A stretch of DNA of 64,000 nt from Zychaea mexicana (lineage: Eukaryota > Mucoromycota > Mucoromycetes > Mucorales > Lichtheimiaceae), in assembly GCF_025766255.1 (NCBI RefSeq), contig NW_026516773.1, positions 93,687-157,686 of the forward strand, given 5' to 3'. The translations under genes and the position numbers were made by a program. This document shows, piece by piece, positions 44,462 to 56,780 of this stretch. Numbering within the stretch: position 1 is the first letter of the stretch; each line of letters opens with the position of its first letter. The notes below the pieces were generated by a model. It searched no databases. It was not told the origin of the DNA and was given only the letters and a program-made list of their open reading frames with translations.

Positions 44462-46910
44462 GTATCTTAGATACTAGGCTCAAAGAAGAGTCATTTGAAA
44501 CTAAATTAGGGATAAGTTATATATTGGGAGAGAGAAAGTTTTTACATCAACAGAGCGACGAGCGAGAGGACGGTTTCAAGCAATGTTAACAATGCAATCT
44601 TGAGAAGTCCGGTGATTCCAGTATTTTCAAAAAATCCGTTGGCAGCTCCGTTGACAACATCCACAGCGATTGCAATCAATTCGTCTCGACTCGGGGCGGG
44701 TTGCTGCTCACCTTCCGCTGGCTGTTGGGATTGCTGCTCATATTCGGGACTTGACGTCAATTTAACCATCTGGAGAGCAACCGTGTTCATGAAGGGGACA
44801 CTGCCGGACGGGCCCTTTGATTCAGCCCGGGAGCGCTGAATGGCGGTATCGAGAGCACGCAAGTAAGTTGCAAATTGGCGTCTTTCTGTTTCTGTTCCTC
44901 CAGAAGTACTGCCAGCAGTAGTGCCATGTTCAGAAGCAGCAGCGGCAGCAACATCTTGCTTTATTTTTTCAGCGCCTTCGGCAGTGACACCGGATGGATC
45001 CTTCGAACCAGTGGGATGGGCTTGGACAGAGGCCGAGAACAGGAAACACAGGTGCAAAGCCAGGACCACCGTCAGAAACAGAGAGGAAAACTTGATTTGC
45101 ATGGTTACAAAAGAGAAGTAATGTGGCTAGAAGATAGTAGATGAATGTTGTAGTTACCGGCCACCTTTATATATATATATATATATATATTTTCTCGCTT
45201 TCTGTCGAGTCTCCAATTTCTACATGCTCGTACAGGAAATTAACTTTCTTCTCCATGTATATATTACATATATCTCCTGATTCTAGGCGGGCGTCTGGAT
45301 ACGCCTTTCGCGGAATTGAGTAATGCCGTGTTTTCCAATTGATAGGCGCTTTAAAGAAGCATTTTCGCTCAGGAGAATCACGCATAGCTATGCATGAAAG
45401 AATTTTTCAGGAACCGCCGGAAAGTGCTTATATTTTACATTGTTAGCGCTCTTGATATCGCGGTGTGTGCATAACATGGTTTCCGCTACATAGGTGTCCA
45501 AAATTACATTTTTTCACGCTAATCCAAAGGAAACTCATGTGATACTATAAAAAATGCGAGTATATAATCACTTGTTGTAAATCATTTAGAACCTGCTGAA
45601 GTGTCCTGCACAACGAGTGCTCCTCAGCTGAGTTAAAGATAACTGTAATAGCTCCTACTAGTTCCTTGCTCTCAAGAGTGTTCTATCTCGACCGTTCACA
45701 TGAATAAGCAAGGGAGATGCCCCTTGATTCCCCGCTTCCGCATAGTAAGCAGTGTACGCCGGTGCAGTTTCTAGCAAGACGTATAAGACTGTAAGAAGCT
45801 TCTCCGGCCATCCCCTTCCCCCTGGTGGCGAAACATCATACATTGATGCTCCATAACTTATGTGATCGGATGTAATGTGTCGGGCTTTTCACTATAGTTA
45901 TTCCATGTATGATAATAGTATATATTATCGATTCGTATCATACGCAAAGCTCCATACAGCTTCTTTATGCTTTCAAGAGTTGTTATGGAAGTGGCATCTA
46001 TGAATCCGGTCATTTCAATAAAAAGCAAGGTCTTTTCAAATTAAGGAATCATGTTTTCGCTTCGTGCGTTATGTATGGTAAAATGAGCTTTGCTGGAAGA
46101 AAGGGTGTGTATAACGGACTGTGCTGTATCCCACAGCTAGCCGCGCGCACCTCCTTTTTTATCTCCCGTTGACGACACCCAATTTCGCATGTATATGCAG
46201 AGAGGTAGCCTTTCAACTATAGAACTATGATAGCATAATAGGGTTTGCCCCCACATTTAGATGATGTGCATGTTTTACAACGCCATTTGGCACGCCTTGC
46301 CGGAAGATCATTAGGGATGCTTCTCGGTGGTGCTCTGATGGTGTCGGTTCTGTTTCAGGCTCCTGCATCTGTGATATATCTGTATCGATGAATGTTTGCT
46401 GCTGCTGTTGGTCAGATAATACTGGCAAAATCAAACGTGGCTGTTGAAGCTGATGATATGGTTGTTGCTAGGATGTTTTGCTGATGCTGGTGGTAGACGT
46501 TGGAAGTCATTCGCAAGCGAGCAGGAGCTTTTAGCGGAGAAGGCGTTTGGGTACCTGGTATGTGTTGCTTTCTATCCGCCGTCTCCAAGGGCTGCAGTAT
46601 GTTTCTGTAACTGTTCTTTGTGTTTTAATATGTTTTCGTATTCTTTCATGTATTGTAGTACATACCATCTGAGGTATTCAAGTGTTTCGTAGAAAATGGT
46701 GATATCGTTGACTAGCACATTTCATTGGCCCATACAGTACTGTATGTGTCAAAAAGCTGCTTGTTATCAGGATACAGTACAATGGAAGGGGTTATGATAC
46801 ATTTAAAAAAACATTGTAACTTTATAGAATGATGGCGTCAAAGCTATGATATTTATTCATTGTATGATATGCTTACGCTTTGTCTTCATCAACAACAAAG
46901 AATGCGTCAC
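44462..46910 (-). repeat. Inverted segmental duplication, copy B
   Basis: Reverse-complement partner of 15757-18300. Both inner ends stop at the AAGATACTT sequence about 85 bases beyond the secreted-protein stop codon. The frame starting MYDVSPPGG (45843 leftward) is intact here over 61 codons but interrupted in copy A. Confidence 0.85.
44542..45102 (-). CDS. Small secreted protein, copy B (186 residues)
   Basis: Second copy of the protein at 17655-18218, with the same signal peptide and hydrophobic C-terminal segment. Differences from copy A: one Ala fewer in the Ala run after KQDV, Ser for Pro in the STSGG segment, Ser for Asn in APSRD, and Asn for Asp in GAANG. The frame is intact in both copies, so both may be expressed, and the shared (AT)n/TATA element upstream is also kept. 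It lies on the opposite strand, 450 bases from the Helitron relic. Function unknown. Confidence 0.75.
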   Translation of the reverse strand: MQIKFSSLFLTVVLALHLCFLFSASVQAHPTGSKDPSGVTAEGAEKIKQDVAAAAASEHGTTAGSTSGGTETERRQFATYLRALDTAIQRSRAESKGPSGSVPFMNTVALQMVKLTSSPEYEQQSQQPAEGEQQPAPSRDELIAIAVDVVNGAANGFFENTGITGLLKIALLTLLETVLSLVALLM

Positions 46911-47640
46911 GAAATTGTCTTGAAAAGTCATTTGCTAGACCATGTCTGCACGATATTTTTACTGGGTCCGTGAGATGGAATGCATCCTTTAAAACACTTG
47001 TAGCCATGTATTCTGGATCGTTTCGTGGATGCTGCGGAAGGGTTGCAGCTTTTGTTCACCGAACACACGACCTCTTGATGTGCTTCAGATACTGTAAGGA
47101 CATTTTCATTTTGTTGTACGCTGTCGGCTCCATGCATGATACTTTCATTATCGTCGTCGTCATCAGCAACCGAGTCAGCATCACTATCATCGCTGCTTGG
47201 CTTCCCAGTATAGTCCTCTAGTTCGATTGTACGTTTTTTAGCACTCTTTCAGTAATGGCATCCTGAGCATTCTTATTTTCTATAGTTTTGGATGTTGTGT
47301 GCTCGTCATCTTTTACTTCTCGACTGACACGAATCTCAACAGGCTTATGTGTTTTTAAATAACATATACGAGCTACAGTCTGGAAAGGAACAGCATCCTG
47401 GTCCTGCGGTAGTTTTCCTTCTACATCCAGCGCATCAGGAACTATCACATCCCTGATTGTGATGATTGCTTGATTTTTCTTTAGCTTCATTCCACTTATA
47501 TACATACTCCTGCTGATGACTGATTTTCCGATAAGCCGCAGCTCTAATCATAGCTCCAGGGTGATAAGAAATGTGCATTCCTAAACGATGTTGGTAAGTA
47601 CACTTATCAGCTATACAATGCCTTGTTGTGTTTTGACGAT
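46911..47640 (-). pseudogene. Decayed coding region of an unidentified element
   Basis: Leftward from about 47640 the minus strand reads coding-like pieces in shifting frames: GMHISYHPGAMIRAAAYRK, then ARICYLKTHKPVEIRVSREV, an acidic Asp-rich stretch near 47140-47210 (SSDDSDADSVADDDDDN), and LKDAFHLTDPVKISCRHGLA joined to DAFFVVDEDK at the edge of copy B. At least two frame changes are needed. The acidic-then-DAFFVVDEDK order parallels the fragment at 15254-15790, so both may derive from one element family that I cannot name. Confidence 0.35.
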
Positions 47641-48205
47641 ACGCGATGTACTAGCTTCAGTTGGGGGTCTGCTCTAGTTTTGACGGCGTAGAGTGGCATT
47701 ATTTGCATGATGGTATATTTGAAGACTGGCACAGGCATAGAGTGCGGCGTATCGTATTTGCTCAGCACTCATTCCAATTACTAGTTCGTGTCATATTTTT
47801 TATGGCTTCGGTAGTCGACGTTGAAGTACGATCTCGGAAATATCCGCTAGCTTCATATCAACACTGTCTATCAAACCACTCGATTTGCAGTAATGTACTT
47901 TGTATCCGCCATCCCACACTCAATGTTAAAAATCGCCATGAGATTCTGAAGGGACACCCTACAGGTTCCAGGGTTCGCTTGCCTTTTTTGAGCGAACAAA
48001 AACTAAAATAGGTAAAATTACCCCCTCATTCACAGCTCCAAGCTGAACAACGCGTAGATGTTTTGTTTTATAGCGACAGTAACACGATCTATCACACTTT
48101 GGTACTCATTTTTCATGTTTTTTACTTTTTTTTATTTTTTTTCACCTTCTGTGTTCCTGTAATTCTGTTCGCGAAAATAATCGAAAGGAAAAAGTTGGTT
48201 CGTTC
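47641..48205. other. Spacer
   Basis: No feature recognised; T-rich near 48120-48145. Confidence 0.3.
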
Positions 48206-48319
48206 GCATGGTTCCGGTCACCATTCGTCAGAGAAACGCCGTGCTTTGTCGAGCCTTCGCAGCAATGGTTCGTCGGGCAAGGTGTCGAAGTAATCGTAAT
48301 GCTGCTTTAGATTTTTGTG
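48206..48319 (+). repeat. Dispersed coding-like repeat, copy 2
   Basis: Partner of 13632-13745 in the opposite orientation. Reads MVPVTIRQRNAVLCRAFAAM and continues to NAALD, then diverges. Confidence 0.6.
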
Positions 48320-50248
48320 GATTGTTGATAACTTTTCAAGGAAGATCGCTTCGCTAGTTTAGTATAATCGATTGTCTTAACTTTTTGCCTTTGTTGCTAC
48401 ATGGAGAGCATAAATCCATCAGTAAATACATACAGTATGTCGATGGATTGAACAACATGGTCATGCAAACACACAATGCCTCACACAACATTCGAGCTTT
48501 CTTTTGCAACGGCAACGGTTCGATAACCTTCGCTTGAAACCAATTTGGATGTCTTGCTCGCGTTCCGGTATTATTCTCAGTGCTTTTTTTGTTTCGCGTT
48601 TTTGAGTTGCTGTCCTGTAGTAATTCTTCAAATGCGTCTCCACGCAAATCCTTATTGTACGTATTTTCTTTGTGCTGTGTTAAGATGCTTTACAATTAGC
48701 AACCGTGACCTTAATATGTTATACATCGACAAGTCGTTCTTGCATCTTATTTACTTCCTCTTCTATCACAGACTGAGCAAAGATGTTTCGCATGGCGACG
48801 ATGCATTTTTAGCAAAGGTCTTTTACTGCCTTGTGCAGACGTGCGTCAATTCGCTGATACGTATCGCAGTAGCAAGTAAATGTTTGCGTTATGCGCTCCA
48901 TTTTTTTCTTGTCATCGACAGCTATCTAATAAGCAGCTCTCGAACGATGTCGGTACTTTCCATGCTTTGTAATCCGTGTTCTCCAAGTAACAGCCGTAGA
49001 ATTCAAATCGTCGTAATAGAAAATAAGATGAAAAGCTTGCGATGGATAGGTACGTGTAGATGCTCCGGCTTGGCCAGCACACATTGACCGTGAACGATCC
49101 ATGCTTGGAGGGATCAGTCTAAAAAGAATACTCTTTGAAAGGCCTCCATAATAGTGTTTTATTTCCTTTGATAATAGCCCGTCGCATGCTTAACTAATAA
49201 GCCGGTGAGCCAAAGCCCCATATGCATGACACGAAGCGAAACGGAGGGTCGTAAGACCGAAGGTGCGAAGATGACAAGCTCGTCCTTGAATTATAGAGGT
49301 AAAGAAAATCGTAACTTATCAACTCTTGACTACCGCAAAGGTCTTAAAAAAGTAAGAAAGTAAAGAACACTATTTCATCGCAGCTTTTCGTATGACTTTT
49401 ACAGCCCTTGTTTTATTAGTGGTCACATTGTTCTGAAAGTGGACTCATTGACAATGATTTAGAAATGAGTAACAGCTAGACATTGAACCTCACAATAGCT
49501 ATGAAATTGATGAAGAGCTTGAACGGAAATTATATAATAGCTCTCGATCCACAGTATTAGTGGTACAGTATATGGAATATTTGCAGTTAATAAGAGCTTA
49601 TTTCTGACTTGAAACGTTTTATATCAACAACAAAAGCTTAAAGAACTTATATTTATTGAAAAGAAGAATCATATTCAGATTATTTAAGGCAATAGTGTTC
49701 ATGAGTCAAGCTTAGTTCTGTTTTTTATTTGCTGTTTCTACAAGGCTTACGGCTTTTCCTGCATGGCCCCTCCAGCTGCTTCCTCATCGATTTTTCGTGC
49801 TTTGAGATGTTACGGTGCTGACCAAATCCTTGAGCCACCGGAACGGACGAGTACTTTCGTAGAATCTGCGCTTCAACTCTTTCAAATGCCCACCGTGTCT
49901 AGCTCTACTCGTGTGCCGACATGAAGGCAACATAAAGCTCATCTGCAGGTTGAGTATACTTTCATGCACCAATTATATCCTCAAGTCACAGATGGCTGAT
50001 ACCGATAATGTGCTTCATGCGCTTGACAGGTAGCTAGCGCCGAACTTGTGCTGCGTTTTATTGTAACATCAGCAATCTAATGGTTGATAAAACTGGATCG
50101 AACATTTATGGAAAAGGACCATTCATGCCAGTATACTGCGCATACTTCTTTTTTTTTTGTTTTTGTTCCTTTCCCGCATCCTTTTTTATTATAATGACCC
50201 CAACAAATGCAATAAAAAGAGTTCTTTGGAGTGGTAAAGATAATCCGT
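48320..50248. other. Spacer without recognisable genes
   Basis: An open frame of 180 codons (48545-49087, plus) has irregular composition and no motif; it may be a decayed element. Bases near 50150 carry poly-T/C tracts in the Sec61 beta 3' flank. Nothing else was seen. Confidence 0.35.
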
Positions 50249-50983
50249 CTAAGCACGCAAGAACTTGCCCACGATATGCAGACCAAACACCGAGGCAATG
50301 AAAGTCAGCGACAGAACAAGTACAACCACAGGATCACTATAATTCAAAACAGTAAACACTATGTCAGTATTACTCCAGAATATATGCATCCACATACACA
50401 CGCACGCCGCACCGCCAAATGCAAAACAGCAATTATCTCTTTCTGCCTCATTTTCTAAATGTTGCTTTGTGGGGGGGGGGAGATTGTTACTTACACTCGA
50501 AGACCGGGGGAATCATCCGAATAGATGCGCATCATGTTGGAAGTGCTGCCACCAGGCATAGGTCCTCGTGCAGCATTAGTGTTTGATCGTCCAGTAACGC
50601 GTCTCCTACACACACCATATTAAGAAGAATCAAAATAACCAGGATGAGTACAATATAAAGTAATTTTCCCCAAGAAAGCCTTGTTGTCCTTCCTCCTATT
50701 TTTCCTGTTCAATTCTCCTCCATGCCCAAGGCCATTTTTTCTCTTTTGTTTCCCTAACGTAGGAGAAATAAACAATGGACGAAAGGCGAGGGTGTTAAGA
50801 GAAAGCACTGTCCTCTATTTTTTTTTTACCTGACAGTGCCTTTGGGTGTCGACGATGAGGAGGAATCAGCCTATAGATCAATTGTCCATCGCATAATGTA
50901 AGAGATAGAGAGTAGATGAGTATCCTTCGTCAAGTTTAGATTGCTGCAGTTGCAAAGTATCGTAAGCGGATTGTTCGTACCAT
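50249..50983 (-). CDS. SBH1: Sec61 translocon subunit beta (SBH1-type)
   Basis: Exons 50983-50981 (only the ATG), 50870-50830, 50605-50495 and 50336-50249 close all phases to 80 residues, the normal size. Order: a Ser-rich cytosolic start (MADSSSSSTPKGTVRRRVTG), a Gly/Pro/Ser linker, the conserved MMRIYSDDSPGLRVDP motif before the membrane, and one tail-anchor helix (about 54-74, VVVLVLSLTFIASVFGLHIV) followed by a short basic end. It is the small subunit of the ER protein-conducting channel with Sec61 alpha and gamma, and also binds the exocyst and ribosome partners. The unusual point is the first coding exon of just the start codon. The reading is supported by the perfect family fit of MADSSS... 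after splicing. Confidence 0.92.
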
Positions 50984-51030
50984 TATATTAGATATATCAA
51001 GTAAAAGAAAGGTTATGGAGAAAGGGATTG

Positions 51031-51225
51031 TCAACTCGTCGCGTGTTTCGTCGTTTCGTATAACATTTCACTCCCGAAATCAGAGGTGGTGGCTGTTGAT
51101 TGGTCGCAGACGCTGATTACCTTATTTGTTGGACCAGCGGGAATCCTGCTGGCGACAGCACGTTTTCTGATCTCCATAACAACCCACTTATTGCCGGGCA
51201 GACGTCGTCTTAAGAGAGTTTCCAT
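51031..51225 (-). CDS. Short open frame upstream of Sec61 beta, doubtful
   Basis: 64 codons starting METLLRRRLPGNKWVVMEIR. The first 35 codons have coding-like base usage and end at a possible donor (ACAAATAAG followed by GTAATC); the rest looks intronic. It could be a 5' exon of a small separate gene, an upstream open frame in the Sec61 beta leader, or chance. The rest of 50984-51467 shows nothing else. Confidence 0.25.
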   Translation of the reverse strand: METLLRRRLPGNKWVVMEIRKRAVASRIPAGPTNKVISVCDQSTATTSDFGSEMLYETTKHATS

Positions 51226-51467
51226 AGGTAGTCATAGTTGTACTAGCTTCTTTATATAATATAATGGAAGGCTTTTTCATAACGTGCAGGGTTTTTTAAT
51301 AATGGTAGAACGCAATAATATGATAGGAACAACAAGTGGAAAGATCGAAGATAAAGCGCAATTAAGGAACTTATTGATAAAATAAAACGACTCTTTCGGT
51401 GTAGTAGATTCGATATCCCCAATATAATCTATATCTCACTATGCATATGATTAAATCATTTCCCCGT

Positions 51468-53319
51468 TTAGTATCCAGACCATCGACGTAACTGCTCGCC
51501 ATATAATTTTAGAATCAGGATAAATATCACCGAGAGCCAAGTTACTCCAGAGAGCATTACACTTGTCCAACCCGGTCCAATGGCATCCGTCATTGGGTTC
51601 GCCATAATGGTGAGCAAACAAGCGCCCGCATTTCTGACAAAATTTCCACTGGCGGCAGCTGAAGCACCTTGACCTGGCATGGCATCCACCAAATAAGCAC
51701 TTGATAAGGTCATCAGTTGCACCATACCAAAATTCTGGATGCTGAAGCCCATGATAGGTGCCCACACGCTGAGATTGTAGTCAATGGGCCAGCCAAACAA
51801 GAGCAAGCCGAGTGGGATAAAAATTATACCGCTTGGCCATAGATTGTGTGAAAGACGATCTTCTACCATGGGAATACCGTTGCGTTTTTTCCTCGAGCGT
51901 AATAAGAGTTGGTCTGCTAGAACACCATTGACAATTGTACCCAGCGTATTACCGATGCCAGCACCGATAAATGTGAGTCCTAAAAAGCAAAAAAGTTGAT
52001 AATTATAAATAATGTCATTTTATCAAGTTTTCTTTCTATTCTTGCATTAATACCTGTCTGCCAAGCGACAAAGCCGTAATGTGTCTGATAAAGTGTTGGC
52101 ATAATGGTTTCAACGCCATACATTGCGCCAAATGATATGCCACAAATCATCGATGCCAAAAACACGAATGGATGTCGAAGCATAAGGAATGGTTCAATAG
52201 GGTTCATTCGTTTCGACTTGGCGATGACTTCAAGCTTGGATTTGGTGGAGACACCACTATTTACACCTTCAATGTCGATCACGGTCGTTCCTGGATCCAA
52301 AGAGGAAGAACTCATAGCGTCTTCTTCACCCAATGCGGTAGTTTCCTCTTGTTTCTCTTCGCGATCTTCTTGATGTTGTTGCTGCTTCACAGGTCCTTGC
52401 TTTTCTCCTTCATGCCCAACGTTTTCATGAAACTGGTCGATATCAAATCGAGCATTATCGCGATACGTTTCTGGTAAGGCAAAAAATACTAGGGCCAACA
52501 CAACAATACCATAAGCGAGCAGAAACCAAAAGGTGGCCCTCCACGTTTGATTTGTCATGATTAAACCGCCTCCCACAACCGGTCCTGGATTGGTTTTTTT
52601 TTAAAAGATGTCAAGCATTAGCTTTTCTTTTGTATGCGCACGCACACACCCACACACACAAAGCACTCCCACCTTCCATTTTTGCCCTTGAAAACCAAAA
52701 CTTTTTTTTATCTACCTATGAGTGGACCGACAAATACGCCATAATAGAATTTCGCAAAAGCAGCGCCACGCTTTTCGACAGGGTAACAGTCAGCAATTAC
52801 ACCCGGACCGATCGAAAGCGCACAAGATGCTCCAACGCCTTGGAAACATCGCAAGACGATCAATGCCCATATGCTATTAACGATGGCCGAAATCATTGAA
52901 GAGACCGAAAATATGACAAGTGAAAGTATTATGAGACTACGTCGGATGTGATAATAATCGGAAATGGATGCCCAGAATACAGGCGCGATGCCAGTCACTA
53001 GGATATACAAGGCTGTCGTCAACGTAATGGGCATTGATGCTGCATTAAGCTCGGATGCAATGTAAGGAATACCTGGAAATCACACATGCGTGTCAGCTAT
53101 TTAATTATAAACACGTATCTACCACAACTGCTACTGTTGTCATGACATGAATTGATTCGTTTCTTTACCGGGAAAATAAATTGTGCTTGTAATGCTGGAC
53201 GTGCTAACGGTCAATCCGATACATAGCAGGATAATAGATCGCTTCCGATCAGAATAAAGTCGTGGATCTTCGTCTACTGACGGTCGAATCGATATCAGTT
53301 GGTGAGACCACTTTGGCAT
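51468..53319 (-). CDS. MFS transporter, DHA1 (drug:H+ antiporter-1) type
   Basis: Four exons (53319-53169, 53072-52716, 52584-52054, 51979-51468) with closed phases give 516 residues; start MPKWSHQLIS, preferred over an in-frame Met 25 codons upstream. Twelve membrane helices in two blocks of six are visible. The loop after helix 2 has the MFS motif-A-like SISDYYHIRRS, and motif C-like VVGGGLIM follows helix 5. The central loop is long (about 130 residues), Gln/Glu-rich and hydrophilic. The pattern fits fungal QDR/DTR/FLR1-type exporters that expel drugs, polyamines or organic acids across the plasma membrane. The substrate cannot be told from sequence. Confidence 0.88.
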
Positions 53320-56300
53320 GGCAAGGTTCGAACAGGTTTTATAATTATATACGCGTAGTTGGATAGTAAATGTTGGCAGCAGCAGCAATTGCAAGCTACC
53401 GTGGCGAAGATATATAATTAAAGAGGATAAAATGTAAAGAAGAAAACGCGCCTACACACACATACACTCAAAAAGAAAAGAAAAAAGAAGAAAGGAAATG
53501 ATGTGGGATGGAAAGATGTGAAACCTGGAAACCCTTTTCTATATCTTCTTGCTACCATGATATATATGCCAAGCATTTATCAGCCAAACCTAACTCTCAA
53601 AACATATGATATTATGTAAATATGCTATGTTTACAACCCATGTATGCTTTTTATCAGATCTATCATGGGTATTACTGTTACTTTTGTGCTATATATACAG
53701 AAATAACGAGTAAGTTCCTTTTGCTTACTGCATTAGAGAGCAGTAGATTTTCCGGATGTTAGATTCATCGAAACTTGTTTCAAGAGTATATCGGGTGGTT
53801 CCATAAAAATAAGGAAAAAGAGATCTCTTTTTTCTTTGTACTTTTGTAGTTTTCGCCTACAATCGATTATCGTCGCATGTGTGCGTGTACGTAATACAGC
53901 TTTAAAATATCTAGGCTATTTCTTTGGCCTGCATAAAATATTACAGCAAAGGGGTCCAAATCTCACCAACGTATGGATAAAATAATCGTCCTGATATATC
54001 AGCTCTACTTAATTTGGGCTAGCCTAGAGCTCACATTCTGATAAACCAAGAAATCTATCTTTGCTTTTTGATACATCTATACGTATACTTTTAACCACAT
54101 TGAAAGCTATTTTTCTTTTCTCTGATTGTTTTGCTCTTGAAGGCCCGAGAAGATCAAATAATAATATAGTGTTGGCGATAGATGATTATTACGTAAATAG
54201 TATCATCTGATTAAGGTAAGCTACGTTAACATAGTAATTTACGTTTACTACTACGCTAACTTCTGTTCAATTCAACATGTGGAGTCGATACTATAATAAA
54301 CACCACTGTAAAATTGACAATATATATAGAAGGCTTGTATGTAGTCTTTCCTTCTTATTTTATTATACTCTATGAGTTACGCTAAGAAACAAGTCAATAT
54401 TACTATTGTTTTCGAATGTTAAAGAAACAAGATGAAAGTATATTATGCATATGTACATGTTCCTCGGCTTGGTAAGTTATTATCTTGCCATAACGGTAGG
54501 GGCAACGAACGGTTATACAAAAAAAATGAGGGGTTTTCACGTACTAAGTAGTCGTAGTCATAAAGATGTTTTTATCAAGGTAGTTTGCTCGGTATTTTTG
54601 GTTTTGAAGATATAATACGGAAAAGCGCTTTTTGAATCAGTTACGTAATGACGGTAAGAATATGATGTCGGTTCGAAAATTACTGGGTGTCGACCAGTCT
54701 ATTATCTCTTGTTGTAGCTATTGCTTTGCTTCAGCATAAGTGAGCTTTTGGAATATTTTCGCAATATCTTCTTCACGGCGATTTTGAAAAAGGGCAGTAA
54801 ATACGTGGCTTGGTGATACATGGAAGAGCTGCTACCTTATAACAAGAAGCATGCTTTTTTTCTCAAACTCGGTATTCGTGTCGAATTTTTGATTTTGGTG
54901 AAGCAGTTTTGTATTTTGCTCACAAATTCAAAGGTCCTTGGGTGAAAACAAAGAAGATTTAAATACGGTACGGTAGGCTGACGGTAGATATGATCTTACT
55001 GCTCTGTTTTTTGTTAGGCGTAGAGATGATATTGTGCTTTATAAACATCTTTAGCGACGTGGACCTGAACGTAGGTGGTGGCTGTCCGTATGGTTCTTCC
55101 ACTATGGGTCTCATACACCTAGAAGTAAACGATATATTGTTGGAGCCATCGCCATCTATAGTCATGCAGCCGTTCTGAAACTGCCAATGAATAGCACTCA
55201 CGCGTCACCAGCAATACAACTCGCAGCTAATTATTACATATATCCAAGCATAATTCTAAACAGCATAGTAGATGGAGATATAAGTTTATCGGAGAAAAGC
55301 AAATTTACCTACCTAAACATTGGTATAGCTTCCCCACCTTTATTGACACAGCTCTTCATGGTACAAACCCTCCCTTTTAGACCAGACTAGAGCGCTTTAA
55401 CGAGTACAGCGTTTACAGTAAAAAAATAAAAACAAACATTTTTCATTGTAAAAAGAGCAAACAGAACCACAAGATTGTATAAGATTAGACCAGATCTCTA
55501 AGTTGCAGAGGGCTTTCACAGGGTTCAACAAGATTCTCGGTGTTTTTGATTGGCCGGTTCCTATGTAAGACACATTTAATAGGATTTCACTAGATTGTAC
55601 AACTTTCTTTACGGTGATTACTTGCAATGATCCGATTCTTTCGTGTGCGTTTTCAGCGCACTTTTCATCGATTCCAGTTATATTTTTGAGCCAAAGTCAG
55701 ACGCCTGCTGGGTATTGTGATGATGAAATCAACACAAATGAGCAGTATAACTGTGAGCTTGTTCATCTTTACATTTTTAAACGCAAAATGATGAATTAAA
55801 TGTGAGATGTTAACACATTGTATATAGAAAGTATACAGAATAAGTTTTAAATAAGAAAAGGCATGCGCTTTATGTAAATAATCGCGTCAAGGTGTCAGCA
55901 GGGCGGCAACGTCAACTCTTTGGGAAAACATTTCCTTCCAGCGTGATCCCAATGAGTGCCAGTTGCATAAAGATCGTCTGTCGGAGAAGAGGAAGAAACT
56001 CCACAACAGGAACCAAAGGAAAAAGGCCGTGTTGTCGCTCGCATAAAAAGCAGGTGTAGCAGATGCGAAAAGCAAAACTGCCATGTCTCTTTCTCCAAAG
56101 TACTTTATGATACTATTCAATAAGTCTTTACTAGCTGCAGCAACTGTAGCAAGTCTCGTATTTACCTCTTAACCGTGGGCACTTGTCCATTTACAAGATT
56201 GACTTGTCTTTCATCGTCGACAACCACGGTCAACTGCTGTCATGGTAGTAATAACAGATATTCCGTGACGAATCTCTCCTTGTAAACAGTTTCTTTCTTT

Positions 56301-56749
56301 TTCTTTTTATGAATCCTGAACAAGAGGATGAAAGGTCCGACATGTGTAGTGGGACCAACCGAGATCACTTGTGATTTTCTCGCTGAGCTCTCGCTGGAAC
56401 CTACTTTTGCTGGTTCAATTTGAATCATAAAAGTGTAGTGGTAGAGATGCGTTACTGGACGACGTGGACAGATTACTATGTTTGCTTCCAGCGTACTTTA
56501 TTTAGTGGTTCGAGATGCTAATTGTGAGATTCAAAGAAAGGGAAATGTAGTACTATGCTATTTATTTGGGAGGAGACCGGTGGTTACTCAATTTGCTTGA
56601 AAAAGGATATGCTCCAAAAAGACGTTTTTTGTTGGGGACAAAAAATGTAGTCCGCCCGGGTAGATCTTCTTTTACACACACAGATACAAGATCAAGTCTT
56701 CTGTCTCCTTCCTTTACCTTTTACTCTTTTGCGAAAAGACTTTCATCGT

Positions 56750-56780
<31 letters not shown>

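Noticed and set aside
48545..49087. 180-codon plus-strand frame
   Set aside because: Irregular Cys/Leu/Phe-rich composition, no recognisable domain, and an AT-rich decayed neighbourhood.
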